NCBI RefSeq assembly: GCF_014530035.1
Contig: NZ_JACVMX010000001.1
Coordinates: 248,001-312,000 of the forward strand
Length of the DNA: 64,000 bases
Source: Leucobacter sp. cx-328
GTDB taxonomy: Bacteria > Actinomycetota > Actinomycetes > Actinomycetales > Microbacteriaceae
Reading direction: 5' to 3'
The position numbers and the translations under genes were made by a program. Under the pieces are notes generated by a model, which was given only the letters and a program-made list of their open reading frames with translations, made no database searches and was not told where the DNA came from. Shown here piece by piece: positions 35,470-44,353 of the stretch; within the stretch, counting starts at the first letter, position 1, and every line of letters begins with the position of its first letter.

Positions 35470-36396
35470 GTGCTGAGATACATCCTTTTCCGGCTTCTCC
35501 AGGTGATCCCAGTCCTCCTGGGCACCACATTCCTGATCTACTTCATGGTCTTCGCTATGCCGGGCGACCCGATCCTTGCAATGTTTGGCGACAAGACGCC
35601 GAACCCCGCAGTGGTCGCGCAGCTCAAAGAGCAGTACCACCTAGATCAGCCCTTTATCGTCCAGTACTTCTTGTACCTCAAGGGCGTCCTCGTCGGTGAC
35701 TTTGGCATGAGCTTCTCAGGTCAGCCGATTTCAGAGGTTCTTGCGCGTACCTTCCCCGTGACGGTGAAGCTCGCGATCATCGCAATCGTTGTTGAGCTGT
35801 TCGTTGCAATCGCTGTAGGCCTGTTCTCAGGTCTGCGCAAGGGCGGCATCTTCGATAACGTGAACCTCATCATCGGCCTGCTCCTCATGAGCGTGCCGAT
35901 CTTCGTGATCGCCTTTGGCGCACAGTTCTTCTTCGGTGTGAAGCTTGGGTGGTTCAGCCCCACGGTTGGTGCTGGCGCTCCATTGCAGGATCTCTTGCTT
36001 CCTGGCCTGGTTCTGGGCGTCAGCTTGTACGCGACGAGCATGCGACTGACGCGTGCTTCGGTCATCGACACGCTGAACCAGGACTTCGTGCGCACCGCGT
36101 ACTCGAAGGGTCTGAGCCGCGGTCGTGTCATCCCGGTACACGTGCTCCGCAACTCGATGATTCCTACCGTGACGAACACAGCCACCGACTTCGGCATCCT
36201 GATTGTCGGCGCAACGGTCACCGAGGGCATTTTCAACGTCCCTGGCGTAGGTAACGCACTGTTCCAGGCAATCATCAAGGGCGAGAACGCGACCGTAGTG
36301 TCGTTCGTGACTGTCATGGTGCTCGTCTACCTCGGCGTAAACCTGCTCGTTGACCTCCTGTACGCAGTACTTGATCCGAGGATCCGATATGCCTGA
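35470..36396 (+). CDS. Peptide ABC transporter permease (DppB/OppB family)
   Basis: 308 residues with six expected membrane segments and the N-terminal block ILFRLLQVIPVLLGTTFLIYFMVFAMPGDP of DppB/OppB. The EAA-like loop DFVRTAYSKGLSRGRVIPVHVLRNSMIPT contacts the ATPase. GTG 35470 has GGAGAGGAG 7-15 nt upstream. The stop lies 8 nt inside the next gene. Confidence 0.92.
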   Translation: MLRYILFRLLQVIPVLLGTTFLIYFMVFAMPGDPILAMFGDKTPNPAVVAQLKEQYHLDQPFIVQYFLYLKGVLVGDFGMSFSGQPISEVLARTFPVTVKLAIIAIVVELFVAIAVGLFSGLRKGGIFDNVNLIIGLLLMSVPIFVIAFGAQFFFGVKLGWFSPTVGAGAPLQDLLLPGLVLGVSLYATSMRLTRASVIDTLNQDFVRTAYSKGLSRGRVIPVHVLRNSMIPTVTNTATDFGILIVGATVTEGIFNVPGVGNALFQAIIKGENATVVSFVTVMVLVYLGVNLLVDLLYAVLDPRIRYA

Positions 36397-37342
36397 GTCC
36401 CAGAAGCCTAATACTGAGCACTACGTCGCTCCGTTCGAAGACACCCCGGTTGCCGCTGTCGATGCGGTTCGTATCGACGCCAAGCGTTCAAACCTCTGGC
36501 TTGACGCGTGGCGCGATATGCGCGGCCGCCCGATGTTCTGGATCTCGGCCGTCGTCATCGTTATTGTCGCCCTCGTGGCGCTCTTCCCGACCTGGTTCAC
36601 CAGTGTCGATCCGCGCGCGTGTGATCTCGCGTTCTCGAAGAACCCCGCTGCTGCTGGGCACCCGCTCGGCTTTGATGCCCAGGGCTGCGATATCTATTCG
36701 CGTGTTGTCTGGGGTGCAGGCACTTCGGTGTCCGTCGGCCTGATCGTGATTCTCATCACGTTCGTGATCGGTACGTTCATGGGTGCGCTCGCCGGCTTCT
36801 TCGGTGGCTGGGTCGATACCGTGCTGTCGCGTCTGGGTGACATCTTCTTCTCGATTCCCTACATCCTCGCTGCAGTCATCGTGATGACCGTCTTCGCTGA
36901 CTACCGCAACGTGTGGGTTATTGCGCTTGCGATCGGTGGCTTCTCATGGCCGGTCTCGGCGCGTATCCTGCGTGGCGAGATCCTTCGTGTGAAGAACTCG
37001 GACTTCGTTATGGCGTCTGAGTCGATTGGCCTGTCGCGGATCCGCACCCTGATGTCACACGTGCTCCCCAACGCGATCGCACCGCTCATCGTGGTGACGA
37101 CGCTGTCGCTGTCGGCGGCGATCGTGGCTGAGGCTGTGCTCTCGTTCCTTGGCGTGGGTCTTCCCTCGTCCGAGTTCATGAGCTGGGGCAACGACATCAG
37201 TGCGGCGCAGCGCGATCTGCGCAACTCGCCTGAGATTCTCATGTGGCCGTCTCTCGCTCTCGCGACTACCGTGCTCGGTTTCGTGATGATGGGCGAGGTC
37301 GTCCGCGACGCGCTTGACCCGAAGGCGAGGGCTCGTCGATGA
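36389..37342 (+). CDS. Peptide ABC transporter permease (DppC/OppC family)
   Basis: 317 residues from ATG 36389, inside the end of the upstream permease gene. DAWRDMRGRPMFWISAVVIVIVALVALFPTWFTSVDP is the typical DppC N-terminus. GFDAQGCDIYSRVVWGAGTSVSVG and EAVLSFLGVGLPSSEFMSWGND are strong DppC markers; the EAA loop is DFVMASESIGLSRIRTLMSHVLPN. It forms the permease heterodimer with the preceding product. The ATGA overlap with the next gene shows coupling. Confidence 0.93.
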   Translation: MPESQKPNTEHYVAPFEDTPVAAVDAVRIDAKRSNLWLDAWRDMRGRPMFWISAVVIVIVALVALFPTWFTSVDPRACDLAFSKNPAAAGHPLGFDAQGCDIYSRVVWGAGTSVSVGLIVILITFVIGTFMGALAGFFGGWVDTVLSRLGDIFFSIPYILAAVIVMTVFADYRNVWVIALAIGGFSWPVSARILRGEILRVKNSDFVMASESIGLSRIRTLMSHVLPNAIAPLIVVTTLSLSAAIVAEAVLSFLGVGLPSSEFMSWGNDISAAQRDLRNSPEILMWPSLALATTVLGFVMMGEVVRDALDPKARARR

Positions 37343-39057
37343 ACGAAAGGACCAAGTCGCAGATGGAACCGCTGCTGAGCGTACGCGACCTGCGTATCTC
37401 GTTTGGTGCAAAGAAGAAGCAGACCGAGGTCGTACACGGCGTTGATTTCGACGTGTACCCCGGCGAGACTGTTGCAATCGTGGGTGAGTCCGGTTCGGGC
37501 AAGTCGACGACCATGCACGCAGTCATCGACCTGCTTCCTGGCACAGGTGCAGTAACTGGCGGATCGATCAAGCTCAACGGGCGCGAGCTCGTGGGTCTGA
37601 GCCGTCGTGAGATGGAGTCGCTGCGAGGCCGAGAGATCGGTCACGTTCCGCAGGATCCCATGTCGAACCTGAACCCCGTATGGTCGGTTGGCTTCCAAGT
37701 TGAGGAAGCGATCCGCGCAAATGGCGTTGCGAAGGGCCGCAAGGCAATTCGTGAGCGTGCAGTCGAGGTACTCGAGCAGGCTGGCCTGAAGGACGCTGAC
37801 AAGCGCATGCGTCAGTACCCGCACCAGTTCTCTGGTGGTATGAAGCAGCGCGCGCTGATCGGCATCGGTATGTCGGCAAGCCCGAAGCTCCTCATCGCAG
37901 ATGAGCCGACTTCGGCGCTCGACGTGACCGTACAGCGCGTCGTGCTTGACCATCTTGCATCGCTGACCCAGAAACAGGGCACCGCGGTTGTCTTCATTAC
38001 GCACGACCTCGGCCTTGCGGCTGAGCGTGCTGAGAAGCTCATCGTCATGTACAAGGGCAACATTGTCGAGGCTGGTCCGAGCCGCGATATTCTGCAGCGC
38101 CCGCAGCACCCGTACACGAAGCGCCTCGTTGCTGCTGCACCGAGCCTCGCGTCGCGTCGAATCGGTGAGGCAGAGGGCACCGGTGTTGCAGCCGGTGACG
38201 CAGCGTTCGACCTTGCAGCCATGGCAACCGCTCGCGCAGAGAACCTCGAAGTGTCGAAGACCCCCGTTATCGAGGTTCGCGATCTGACGAAGATCTACAA
38301 ACTCCGTAAGGGTAACTTCGGCACGGAGGACCTCGCAGCCGTGAAGAACGCGAGCTTTGTGGTGAACCGTGGCGAGACCATGGCACTCGTTGGTGAATCG
38401 GGTTCGGGTAAGTCGACAATCGCCAAGATGGTGTTGCAGCTTGAGAAGCCGACGAGCGGTGACATCCTGATCGACGGTAAGTCGACGGCTGGCATGCACG
38501 GTCGTGAACTGTTCAACCTGCGCCGCCGCTTGCAGCCGGTGTTCCAGGACCCGTACGGTTCACTCGATCCGCTCCACAACATTGGCAACACGATTCTTGA
38601 GCCGCTCAAGATTCACGGTGTTGGCGATGCGGCAAGCCGGAAGGAACGCCTGAACGAGCTGCTCGATCAGGTCGCACTACCGCGTGAACTCGCGACGCGT
38701 TACCCGAACGAGCTCTCGGGTGGCCAGCGTCAGCGTGTGGCTGTTGCTCGTGGTCTCGCACTCAAGCCTGAAATTCTCGTCCTAGACGAAGCTGTTTCTG
38801 CGCTTGACGTGCTGGTCCAGGCTCAGATCCTCGAGCTGCTTGCTGAGCTGCAGCGCGATCTCGGTCTGACCTACCTGTTCATCACTCATGACCTCGCAGT
38901 GGTTCGCCTCATTGCTGATCGTGTGTGCGTCATGCAGCAGGGCCAGATTATCGAGCAGGCGACGACCTCTGAGGTCTTCGATAACCCGCAGCACGCGTAC
39001 ACGCAGAACCTGCTGAACGCTATCCCTGGTCGAAGCATCGAGCTGGGCATCAACTAA
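37339..39057 (+). CDS. Fused two-domain peptide ABC transporter ATPase (DppD-DppF type)
   Basis: 572 residues with two complete ABC cassettes. First: Walker A GESGSGKSTT, signature FSGGMKQRALIGIGM, Walker B LLIADEPTSALD. Then the oligopeptide/dipeptide C-terminal extension (QHPYTKRLVAAAPSL). Second from about residue 305: GESGSGKSTI, LSGGQRQRVAVARGLA, ILVLDEAVSALD, ending QHAYTQNLLNAIPG. The fusion replaces the usual separate DppD and DppF subunits, fixing a 1:1 pair. Ends 12 nt before a strong terminator. Confidence 0.93.
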   Translation: MNERTKSQMEPLLSVRDLRISFGAKKKQTEVVHGVDFDVYPGETVAIVGESGSGKSTTMHAVIDLLPGTGAVTGGSIKLNGRELVGLSRREMESLRGREIGHVPQDPMSNLNPVWSVGFQVEEAIRANGVAKGRKAIRERAVEVLEQAGLKDADKRMRQYPHQFSGGMKQRALIGIGMSASPKLLIADEPTSALDVTVQRVVLDHLASLTQKQGTAVVFITHDLGLAAERAEKLIVMYKGNIVEAGPSRDILQRPQHPYTKRLVAAAPSLASRRIGEAEGTGVAAGDAAFDLAAMATARAENLEVSKTPVIEVRDLTKIYKLRKGNFGTEDLAAVKNASFVVNRGETMALVGESGSGKSTIAKMVLQLEKPTSGDILIDGKSTAGMHGRELFNLRRRLQPVFQDPYGSLDPLHNIGNTILEPLKIHGVGDAASRKERLNELLDQVALPRELATRYPNELSGGQRQRVAVARGLALKPEILVLDEAVSALDVLVQAQILELLAELQRDLGLTYLFITHDLAVVRLIADRVCVMQQGQIIEQATTSEVFDNPQHAYTQNLLNAIPGRSIELGIN

Positions 39058-39069
39058 GCGGAGTTTCAC

Positions 39070-39112
39070 AAAAAGTGGCTGATTGGCGTTATGCGCTCAT
39101 CAGCCACTTTTT
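39070..39112 (+). terminator. Intrinsic terminator of the peptide transporter operon
   Basis: AAAAAGTGGCTGAT (39070-39083) pairs with ATCAGCCACTTTTT (39099-39112); the 3' arm ends in five T. Confidence 0.9.
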
Positions 39113-39141
39113 GTTCCCAGGTCGCCTAGACTGTGATCGAA

Positions 39142-39183
39142 CAAGCCTTTTCCGAGAAAAGTTCAGAAAGGCTTGTGTAGAAT
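39142..39183 (+). promoter_or_regulatory. Inverted repeat abutting a -10 box upstream of typA
   Basis: CAAGCCTTT (39142-39150) and AAAGGCTTG (39167-39175) form a perfect dyad, followed 2 nt later by the -10-like TAGAAT (39178-39183). A matching -35 is not clear. The dyad could be an operator covering the promoter spacer. Confidence 0.5.
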
Positions 39184-39277
39184 AGTGCGTCGGCTTCTTT
39201 CAGGCTGCTGCGATCTCTCGCACGGTCATAGGCACCCGCCGCCGACCCTCCGCATGTCTCGTTAGGATCCCACCTTT

Positions 39278-41182
39278 ATGGCTCTCGCAACACGCGAAGA
39301 CCTTCGCAATGTCGCTATCGTCGCACACGTCGATCACGGCAAGACCACCCTCGTCAACGCAATGCTGACGCAGACGAACTCGTTCGATGCGCACGAAGAA
39401 GTCGGCGACCGCGTCATGGACTCGAACGATCTCGAGCGCGAAAAGGGCATCACGATCCTCGCGAAGAACACCGCGATTTCTTACGAGGGTGACCACGCGA
39501 CCAACGGCCCCGTCACGATTAACGTGATCGATACCCCGGGTCACGCTGACTTCGGTGGCGAGGTTGAGCGCGCACTCTCGATGGTTGACGGCGTTGTGCT
39601 GCTCGTTGACTCGGCTGAGGGCCCCATGCCCCAGACCCGCTTCGTGCTGCGTAAGGCACTCGAGGCTCGCCTTCCGGTGATCCTCGCTATCAACAAGACC
39701 GACCGTAGCGATGCTCGCATCGAGGGCGTCGAGAGCGATGCTCAGGACCTCCTCCTCGGCCTGGCTTCGGACCTCGCAGAAGATCACCCCGACATCGACA
39801 TCGACTCGGTGCTCGAGGTTCCCACTGTGTACCTCTCGGGCCGTGCAGGCGTTGCTTCGCACAACCGTCCCGCAGACGGCACCCTGCCTGACAAGGAAAA
39901 CCTTGAGGACCTGTTCCAGGTCATCCTTGAGCGCGTTCCTGCTCCCACCTACGATGACGAGCACGTTCTCCAGGCACACGTCACCAACCTTGACTCGTCG
40001 CCGTTCCTCGGCCGTATCGCGCTGCTTCGCGTGCACCACGGCGAGATCCACAAGGGCGAGAACGTCGTCTGGATCAAGCACGATGGCACCACTCAGAACG
40101 TGCGCATCACCGAGCTCATGCTCACCAAGGCACTCACCCGTTACCCTGCTGAAAAGGCAGGCCCCGGTGACATCGTTGCAATTGCTGGTATCGAAGACAT
40201 CACCATTGGTGAGACCATCGCAGATGCAAGCAACCCGATCGCGCTCCCGACCATCACGGTCGATGAGCCCGCGATCTCGATGACCATTGGTGCAAACACC
40301 TCGCCGCTCGTTGGCAAGGTCAAGGGCCACAAGCTCACCGCTCGTATGATCAAGGATCGCCTTGATCGTGAGCTCATTGGTAACGTATCGCTGCGCGTTC
40401 TCGACACCGAGCGTCCCGACGCTTGGGAAGTACAGGGTCGTGGCGAGCTCGCTCTCTCGATCCTCGTTGAGAACATGCGTCGCGAAGGCTTCGAGCTCAC
40501 CGTTGGCAAGCCCCAGGTTGTGACCAAGCAGGTCGACGGTAAGACTCACGAGCCTTACGAGCACCTCACCATCGATACTCCTGAAGAGCACCTCGGTGCA
40601 ATCACCCAGCTCCTCGCTGCTCGTAAGGGCCGCATGGAGAACATGGTGAACAACGGCACCGGTTGGGTCCGTATGGAGTTCATCGTTCCTTCGCGTGGCC
40701 TCATTGGCTTCCGTTCGGAATTCATGACCGAGACTCGCGGCACCGGCATCGCAAACGCGATCGCACACGGCTACGCAGAGTGGGCTGGCCAGATTGTGAC
40801 GCGTCACAATGGTTCGATCGTTGCTGACCGTGCGGGTGTTGTTACCCCGTTCTCGATGATCAACCTCCAGGAGCGTATGTCGTTCTTCGTCGAGCCGACG
40901 CAGGAAGTCTACGAAGGCATGGTTATCGGTGAGAACTCGCGTTCGGAAGACATGGACGTGAACATCACCAAGGAGAAGAAGCTGACGAACATGCGTTCGG
41001 CAAATGCTGACAACTTCGAGTCGATGACCCCGCCCCGTCGCCTCACCCTCGAGGAATGCCTCGAATTCGCTCGTGAAGACGAGTGCGTTGAGGTCACCCC
41101 CGAGCACGTGCGTATTCGTAAGCTCGTACTTGATTCGACCTTGCGTGCACGTACCGCTTCGCGCAACAAGAACCAGAAGTAA
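39278..41182 (+). CDS. typA: Ribosome-associated translational GTPase TypA/BipA
   Basis: 634 residues, full length. G1 [10 protein letters not shown], switch [14 protein letters not shown]3 [15 protein letters not shown]4 NKTDR. The C-terminal EF-G-like domain III/V and the BipA-specific C-terminal domain follow: [104 protein letters not shown]. The protein binds 70S ribosomes, helps 50S assembly at low temperature and in stress. Housekeeping gene; codon use shows strong bias to C/G-ending codons. Confidence 0.97.
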   Translation: MALATREDLRNVAIVAHVDHGKTTLVNAMLTQTNSFDAHEEVGDRVMDSNDLEREKGITILAKNTAISYEGDHATNGPVTINVIDTPGHADFGGEVERALSMVDGVVLLVDSAEGPMPQTRFVLRKALEARLPVILAINKTDRSDARIEGVESDAQDLLLGLASDLAEDHPDIDIDSVLEVPTVYLSGRAGVASHNRPADGTLPDKENLEDLFQVILERVPAPTYDDEHVLQAHVTNLDSSPFLGRIALLRVHHGEIHKGENVVWIKHDGTTQNVRITELMLTKALTRYPAEKAGPGDIVAIAGIEDITIGETIADASNPIALPTITVDEPAISMTIGANTSPLVGKVKGHKLTARMIKDRLDRELIGNVSLRVLDTERPDAWEVQGRGELALSILVENMRREGFELTVGKPQVVTKQVDGKTHEPYEHLTIDTPEEHLGAITQLLAARKGRMENMVNNGTGWVRMEFIVPSRGLIGFRSEFMTETRGTGIANAIAHGYAEWAGQIVTRHNGSIVADRAGVVTPFSMINLQERMSFFVEPTQEVYEGMVIGENSRSEDMDVNITKEKKLTNMRSANADNFESMTPPRRLTLEECLEFAREDECVEVTPEHVRIRKLVLDSTLRARTASRNKNQK

Positions 41183-41227
41183 TTCGCTTCTGCGCTTGAG
41201 CGTTCTGGCTGGCTAGCCGCTGGCTGA

Positions 41228-41267
41228 CACTGTGCCCGGTCTCCCTGTTGGGGGACCGGGCACAGTG
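41228..41267 (+). terminator. Intrinsic terminator of typA
   Basis: CACTGTGCCCGGTC (41228-41241) and its exact complement (41254-41267) with a GC-rich loop; followed by CGTTT. Confidence 0.88.
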
Positions 41268-41384
41268 CGTTTGAGGAGGAGAGTGGCGGATTGTCGCGGA
41301 TCGCCCGGGTTTGTATGAAACGCGGCCTCGTTTTCGTGTTTTCGGTGTCGACCACTAAACTAAAACCTGCGTGCAAACGCAAAT

Positions 41385-41461
41385 CGGGATGTGGCGCAGC
41401 TTGGTAGCGCACGTCGTTCGGGACGACGGGGTCGCAGGTTCAAATCCTGTCATCCCGACCA
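41385..41461 (+). tRNA. tRNA-Pro (anticodon CGG), integration target of the ICE
   Basis: 77 nt with encoded CCA. Acceptor arms CGGGATG (41385-41391) and CATCCCG (41451-41457) pair perfectly. D-stem GCGC/GCGC, anticodon stem CGTCG/CGACG with loop TTCGGGA (anticodon CGG, reads CCG), T-arm with GGTTCAAATCC, discriminator A and CCA at 41459-41461. The excisionase and integrase genes start 180-410 bp downstream in the same direction, so the tRNA 3' end is very likely the attachment-site core and is restored on insertion. Confidence 0.95.
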
Positions 41462-41464
41462 CTA

Positions 41465-41497
41465 GGCCGCGGAAACTCAACGGTTTCCGCGGCCTTT
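41465..41497 (+). terminator. Terminator hairpin directly after tRNA-Pro
   Basis: GGCCGCGGAAAC (41465-41476) pairs perfectly with GTTTCCGCGGCC (41483-41494), then TTT. It may be ICE-borne (attL side), so the tRNA keeps a terminator after integration. The rest of the 41462-41637 stretch holds no gene. Confidence 0.8.
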
Positions 41498-41637
41498 GAG
41501 GTTTCTGAAATTGAACCGTCCACGTAAAACCCATGTAAAACCCGATCCCGACACCCTCCCTGGGGCATGGCTCTCCAACCGAGAATGGTTGCTCCAGGTT
41601 GACCCTGTTTCTTGTCTGACTAGCGCACCTCGCTGGC

Positions 41638-41865
41638 ATGGATACGAAGCCCACCCCTCACCGCTCCCTCGAACCGCTGTTCGACATCACCGAGCTTGCC
41701 GACTATCTCGGGGTTCCGGTCTCGACGCTCTACGACTGGAGGGCACGCGGACTCGGCCCTCGCGCCTACCGCTTCGGCAAGCGGCTGAAGTTCGCGCTCT
41801 CCGATGTGCAGAACTGGATGGAGACGCAGCGCGATCCCGGCAGCCTCGAATCGGATCGGGGGTGA
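41638..41865 (+). CDS. Excisionase-like HTH (MerR/AlpA-type) protein
   Basis: 75 residues. LFDITELADYLGVPVSTLYDWRARGLGPRAYRFGKRLKFALSDVQNWM is a winged-helix HTH_17/excisionase domain with the typical G-x-x-x-Y-R-x-G-x-x-L/+-F wing. Such proteins bend DNA at att sites and direct integrase toward excision, or regulate it. The stop lies 4 nt before the integrase ATG. Confidence 0.88.
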   Translation: MDTKPTPHRSLEPLFDITELADYLGVPVSTLYDWRARGLGPRAYRFGKRLKFALSDVQNWMETQRDPGSLESDRG

Positions 41866-41869
41866 ACTG

Positions 41870-43051
41870 ATGAGCAGGCCACGTCTCCCCATCGGTACCT
41901 TCGGTGACATCTGGTTCATCTCTAGGCCGAACAATCGCGTTGAGGCGCGCGCAAATATGCGAGATTGGGATGGAGTCACCCGCCCCGTGCAGGCCACCGC
42001 TGCGACGAAGAGAGCTGCCGAGGCTGCGCTTAAGGTGAAGCTCGCTGAGCGCACTCAATTCCAGCCTTCAAACCTGACCCTCACGCCAGACAGCCCGTTT
42101 ACTGAACTCGTGACCTACTGGCTTGAAGACCTGGAACTTGAAGATCATCTTGCCAAGGCCACCAAGCAGCTCTACGAGCGGAACATGCGAACTCTCGTAC
42201 TCCCCGCGTTCAAAGACTTCACGCTGCGGGAGATTGGCGTTGCTCGCTGTGACCGGCACATTAAACAGCTTGCCCGCCAGAGCTACAATCGCGCGAAGCA
42301 GGCGCGCAACGTCATGCGTCTCGCTTTCGGGCTTGCCGTGCGGCATGAGGTTCTGCCACGTAACCCGATGGACGGCATCGCCAAACTGCGGAAGCCACAA
42401 CACACTCCTGATGCGTTGACCCCGGCTGAGGTAAACGCGGTGCGTGCCGCAATCGCTCATTGGGAAACTGGCCTTTCATCGTCTGGCCCAAAGCCTGACG
42501 GTCAGCTTGGGCAGATTGTTGAGGTGCTGCTGGGCACTTCCAGTCGTATCGGAGAGGCGCTGGCTTTCCGGCGTATGGATGTCGATGTGGCTTCGGCTGT
42601 GCCGACGATGGAGGTTGCGGGCACGATCGTTTGCCCGAAGGGTGAGCCGGTGCAACGCCAGGATCATCCGAAGACCTCGAAGTCGAAGCGCACGGCAGCG
42701 ATTCCTTCGTTCACTGCCGAAGCAGTACGCAGCCGCCTGAGCAAACTCACCGATACCTCGCGAGAGGCACTGCTGTTCTGCTCTCGCGAGGGCACTCCGC
42801 TCTCTCCGGCGAATGTGCGCCGTCAACTTCGTCAGGCTTTGAACCTGGCAGGACTCTCGGGTATCACTCCGCATATGTTCCGCCGAACCGTCGCCACCGC
42901 AGTGAGCGAGGCGGCAGACGTGGAACTTGCCGCCGAACTGCTCGGGCACACTGATCCAAGAATCACGATCCAGCACTACATTCGCCGCAACCAGATGGTG
43001 AATGCGAAGACTGCCGAGATTCTTGAGAGTGCATTCGCGAAGCCAGAGTAG
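41870..43051 (+). CDS. Tyrosine integrase of the ICE
   Basis: 393 residues from ATG 41870; upstream in-frame codons overlap the excisionase gene, while GATCGGGGG precedes this start. N-terminal arm-binding region FGDIWFISRPNNRVEARANMRDWDG, SAM-like core-binding domain around 70-160, catalytic domain with all key residues: Arg in GTSSRIGEALAF, Lys region after PKTSKSKR, HMFRRTVATAV (H-x-x-R), ELLGHTDPRIT (His) and IQHYIRRN (Tyr). Phage/ICE-type integrase that would recombine tRNA-Pro attB. A terminator follows 14 nt after the stop. Confidence 0.95.
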   Translation: MSRPRLPIGTFGDIWFISRPNNRVEARANMRDWDGVTRPVQATAATKRAAEAALKVKLAERTQFQPSNLTLTPDSPFTELVTYWLEDLELEDHLAKATKQLYERNMRTLVLPAFKDFTLREIGVARCDRHIKQLARQSYNRAKQARNVMRLAFGLAVRHEVLPRNPMDGIAKLRKPQHTPDALTPAEVNAVRAAIAHWETGLSSSGPKPDGQLGQIVEVLLGTSSRIGEALAFRRMDVDVASAVPTMEVAGTIVCPKGEPVQRQDHPKTSKSKRTAAIPSFTAEAVRSRLSKLTDTSREALLFCSREGTPLSPANVRRQLRQALNLAGLSGITPHMFRRTVATAVSEAADVELAAELLGHTDPRITIQHYIRRNQMVNAKTAEILESAFAKPE

Positions 43052-43065
43052 AACTCAGGAGGAAT

Positions 43066-43101
43066 GGTTGAGGCCCCGAGACAAACATCGGGGCCTCAGC
43101 C
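43066..43101. terminator. Terminator between integrase and convergent ICE operon
   Basis: GGTTGAGGCCCCGA (43066-43079) pairs with TCGGGGCCTCAGCC (43088-43101), one G-T pair; probably bidirectional. Confidence 0.8.
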
Positions 43102-43131
43102 ATTTCTGCAGTTCAGTTGGCGTCGCTTGGC

Positions 43132-43764
43132 TCACACGGGGTTGCAGGAACGTGAAGACTCATCTTCAGCGAGAAGCTTGAAGTAAGCATCTTCGTCGGC
43201 ACGGCGCGAAGCCACATCGGCTTTGACGAACTCTACGAAGTCGGAGTCGCGGTCAACGATGGGGGCCTCCGCCGCCGCAGGGTACGGGGTGTCGCCCGGC
43301 CAAGTGGTTTGCCGTGTGGGGCGGTCACGGTCGATGCGGGTGCCGGAGGCCTGCACCCATTCGCGCAGGCGCATCCGAGCTTCAGTGAAGTCGCGGTGCC
43401 AGGTGATCGGGCCGCTGGCGTGCTGTTCAGGATCGTAGGCACCGAGCCAGTGACAATGCAGCGCCGAGAGTTCCCATACCAACTCGGGGTGTCGGTGCCA
43501 CAGCGGGGGCAGCACTGCCGGTGTGAGACCGTAGGAGAGTTTCAGCCAGGAGACCCAGCTGTTGAGTTCGAGCCACTCGATCTCGGCTTGTTCGCTGGTG
43601 AGTAGGTTCCAGTTGATCGGTCGCGGAGGTGCGCTCACTCTGCCGCCCGCATTCACCGGGGTACCGAGACGTGGCAACTCTCGTGATGTCGATGCCGATG
43701 AATCTGGTTCGACTGCCTCCGGGGCGGGAGGAAGTTCACTCGGATCCATGACGTCCTCGCTCAT
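43132..43764 (-). CDS. DUF4913-like ICE accessory protein
   Basis: 210 residues. Disordered Pro/Ser-rich N-terminus, then NLLTSEQAEIEWLELNSWVSWLKLSYGLTPAVLPPLWHRHPELVWELSALHCHWLGAYDPEQHASGPITWHRDF, which follows the DUF4913 pattern (W..L..WV.WL...Y.L....+P.CW..HP..+EELSAL...W..AY). DUF4913 proteins are common in actinobacterial plasmids and ICEs; their function is unknown. The start overlaps the stop of the SSB-like gene by 4 nt. It is the last gene of the minus-strand transfer operon. Confidence 0.75.
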   Translation of the reverse strand: MSEDVMDPSELPPAPEAVEPDSSASTSRELPRLGTPVNAGGRVSAPPRPINWNLLTSEQAEIEWLELNSWVSWLKLSYGLTPAVLPPLWHRHPELVWELSALHCHWLGAYDPEQHASGPITWHRDFTEARMRLREWVQASGTRIDRDRPTRQTTWPGDTPYPAAAEAPIVDRDSDFVEFVKADVASRRADEDAYFKLLAEDESSRSCNPV

Positions 43765-44279
43765 CGACTCACGCCGACTGATGCCGCGTTCATGTGCGTG
43801 GTGCGGCGCGGCTCAGGATGCGCGCTAACTGCCGTCGAGTGCTCCTGCGCGGTGCTGAGTGCCTGCCTCATCGCGGTCTGCTCTACCGCACGCTGTTCGG
43901 TGCGGGGGCTGCGGTCGACCGTGTAACGGGTGCGTCGGGTGTTGTGGCCGATCTGCTTGATCTCGAAGCGTTCCTTGCCCGTCTGCTCGCTGACTCGCAC
44001 CACCCCCTGCGCGATGAACGAGTCGCCCTTGTGGTACTGAGCGAGGATTGTCTCGGCAGCACCCCAGTACGCGGTGAGCGCGTGAAAGGTTGGCTCTTCC
44101 TTGATCGTGCTGCCCGTCTCGGGATCGTGAACGAATCGCTCGGTGCCGTAGCGGGCATAGATTTTGGGTGCGCCGTCGCGGGTCTTGCTGGGCTTCGGGT
44201 CGGTTGCAAAGAACCCGACGATCGCATCGAGGGTTTCGATCGGCTCAGATGCGGGGGCCGGTTCGCTGCTGTCGTTCAT
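43761..44279 (-). CDS. Single-stranded-DNA-binding-like OB-fold protein
   Basis: 172 residues from ATG 44279, chosen for its AAGGAG 7 nt upstream. AIVGFFATDPKPSKTRDGAPKIYARYGTERFV, TFHALTAYWGAAETILAQYHKGDSFIAQGVVRVSEQTGKERFEIKQIGHNTRRTRYTVDR reads as an OB-fold SSB: a hydrophobic strand pair, a K-G-D turn and the R-r-T-r-Y end. Tail of ~45 residues is polar. Probably protects transferred single strands. Follows the helicase gene by 75 nt and overlaps the DUF4913-like gene. Confidence 0.72.
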   Translation of the reverse strand: MNDSSEPAPASEPIETLDAIVGFFATDPKPSKTRDGAPKIYARYGTERFVHDPETGSTIKEEPTFHALTAYWGAAETILAQYHKGDSFIAQGVVRVSEQTGKERFEIKQIGHNTRRTRYTVDRSPRTEQRAVEQTAMRQALSTAQEHSTAVSAHPEPRRTTHMNAASVGVSR

Positions 44280-44353
44280 TGGGGTTCTCCTTGCCTGTAG
44301 CACCGCGCCTCCGCGCGGCAACAAGGAGGTGAGGTCGCCACCCCGAGAAGCGA

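Noticed and set aside
36901-38499. 532-codon antisense frame over the peptide transporter genes
   Set aside because: Opposite strand of well-identified permease and ATPase genes; low-complexity composition.
39200-41107. 635-codon antisense frame over typA
   Set aside because: Mirror of a highly biased housekeeping gene; no recognisable domain.
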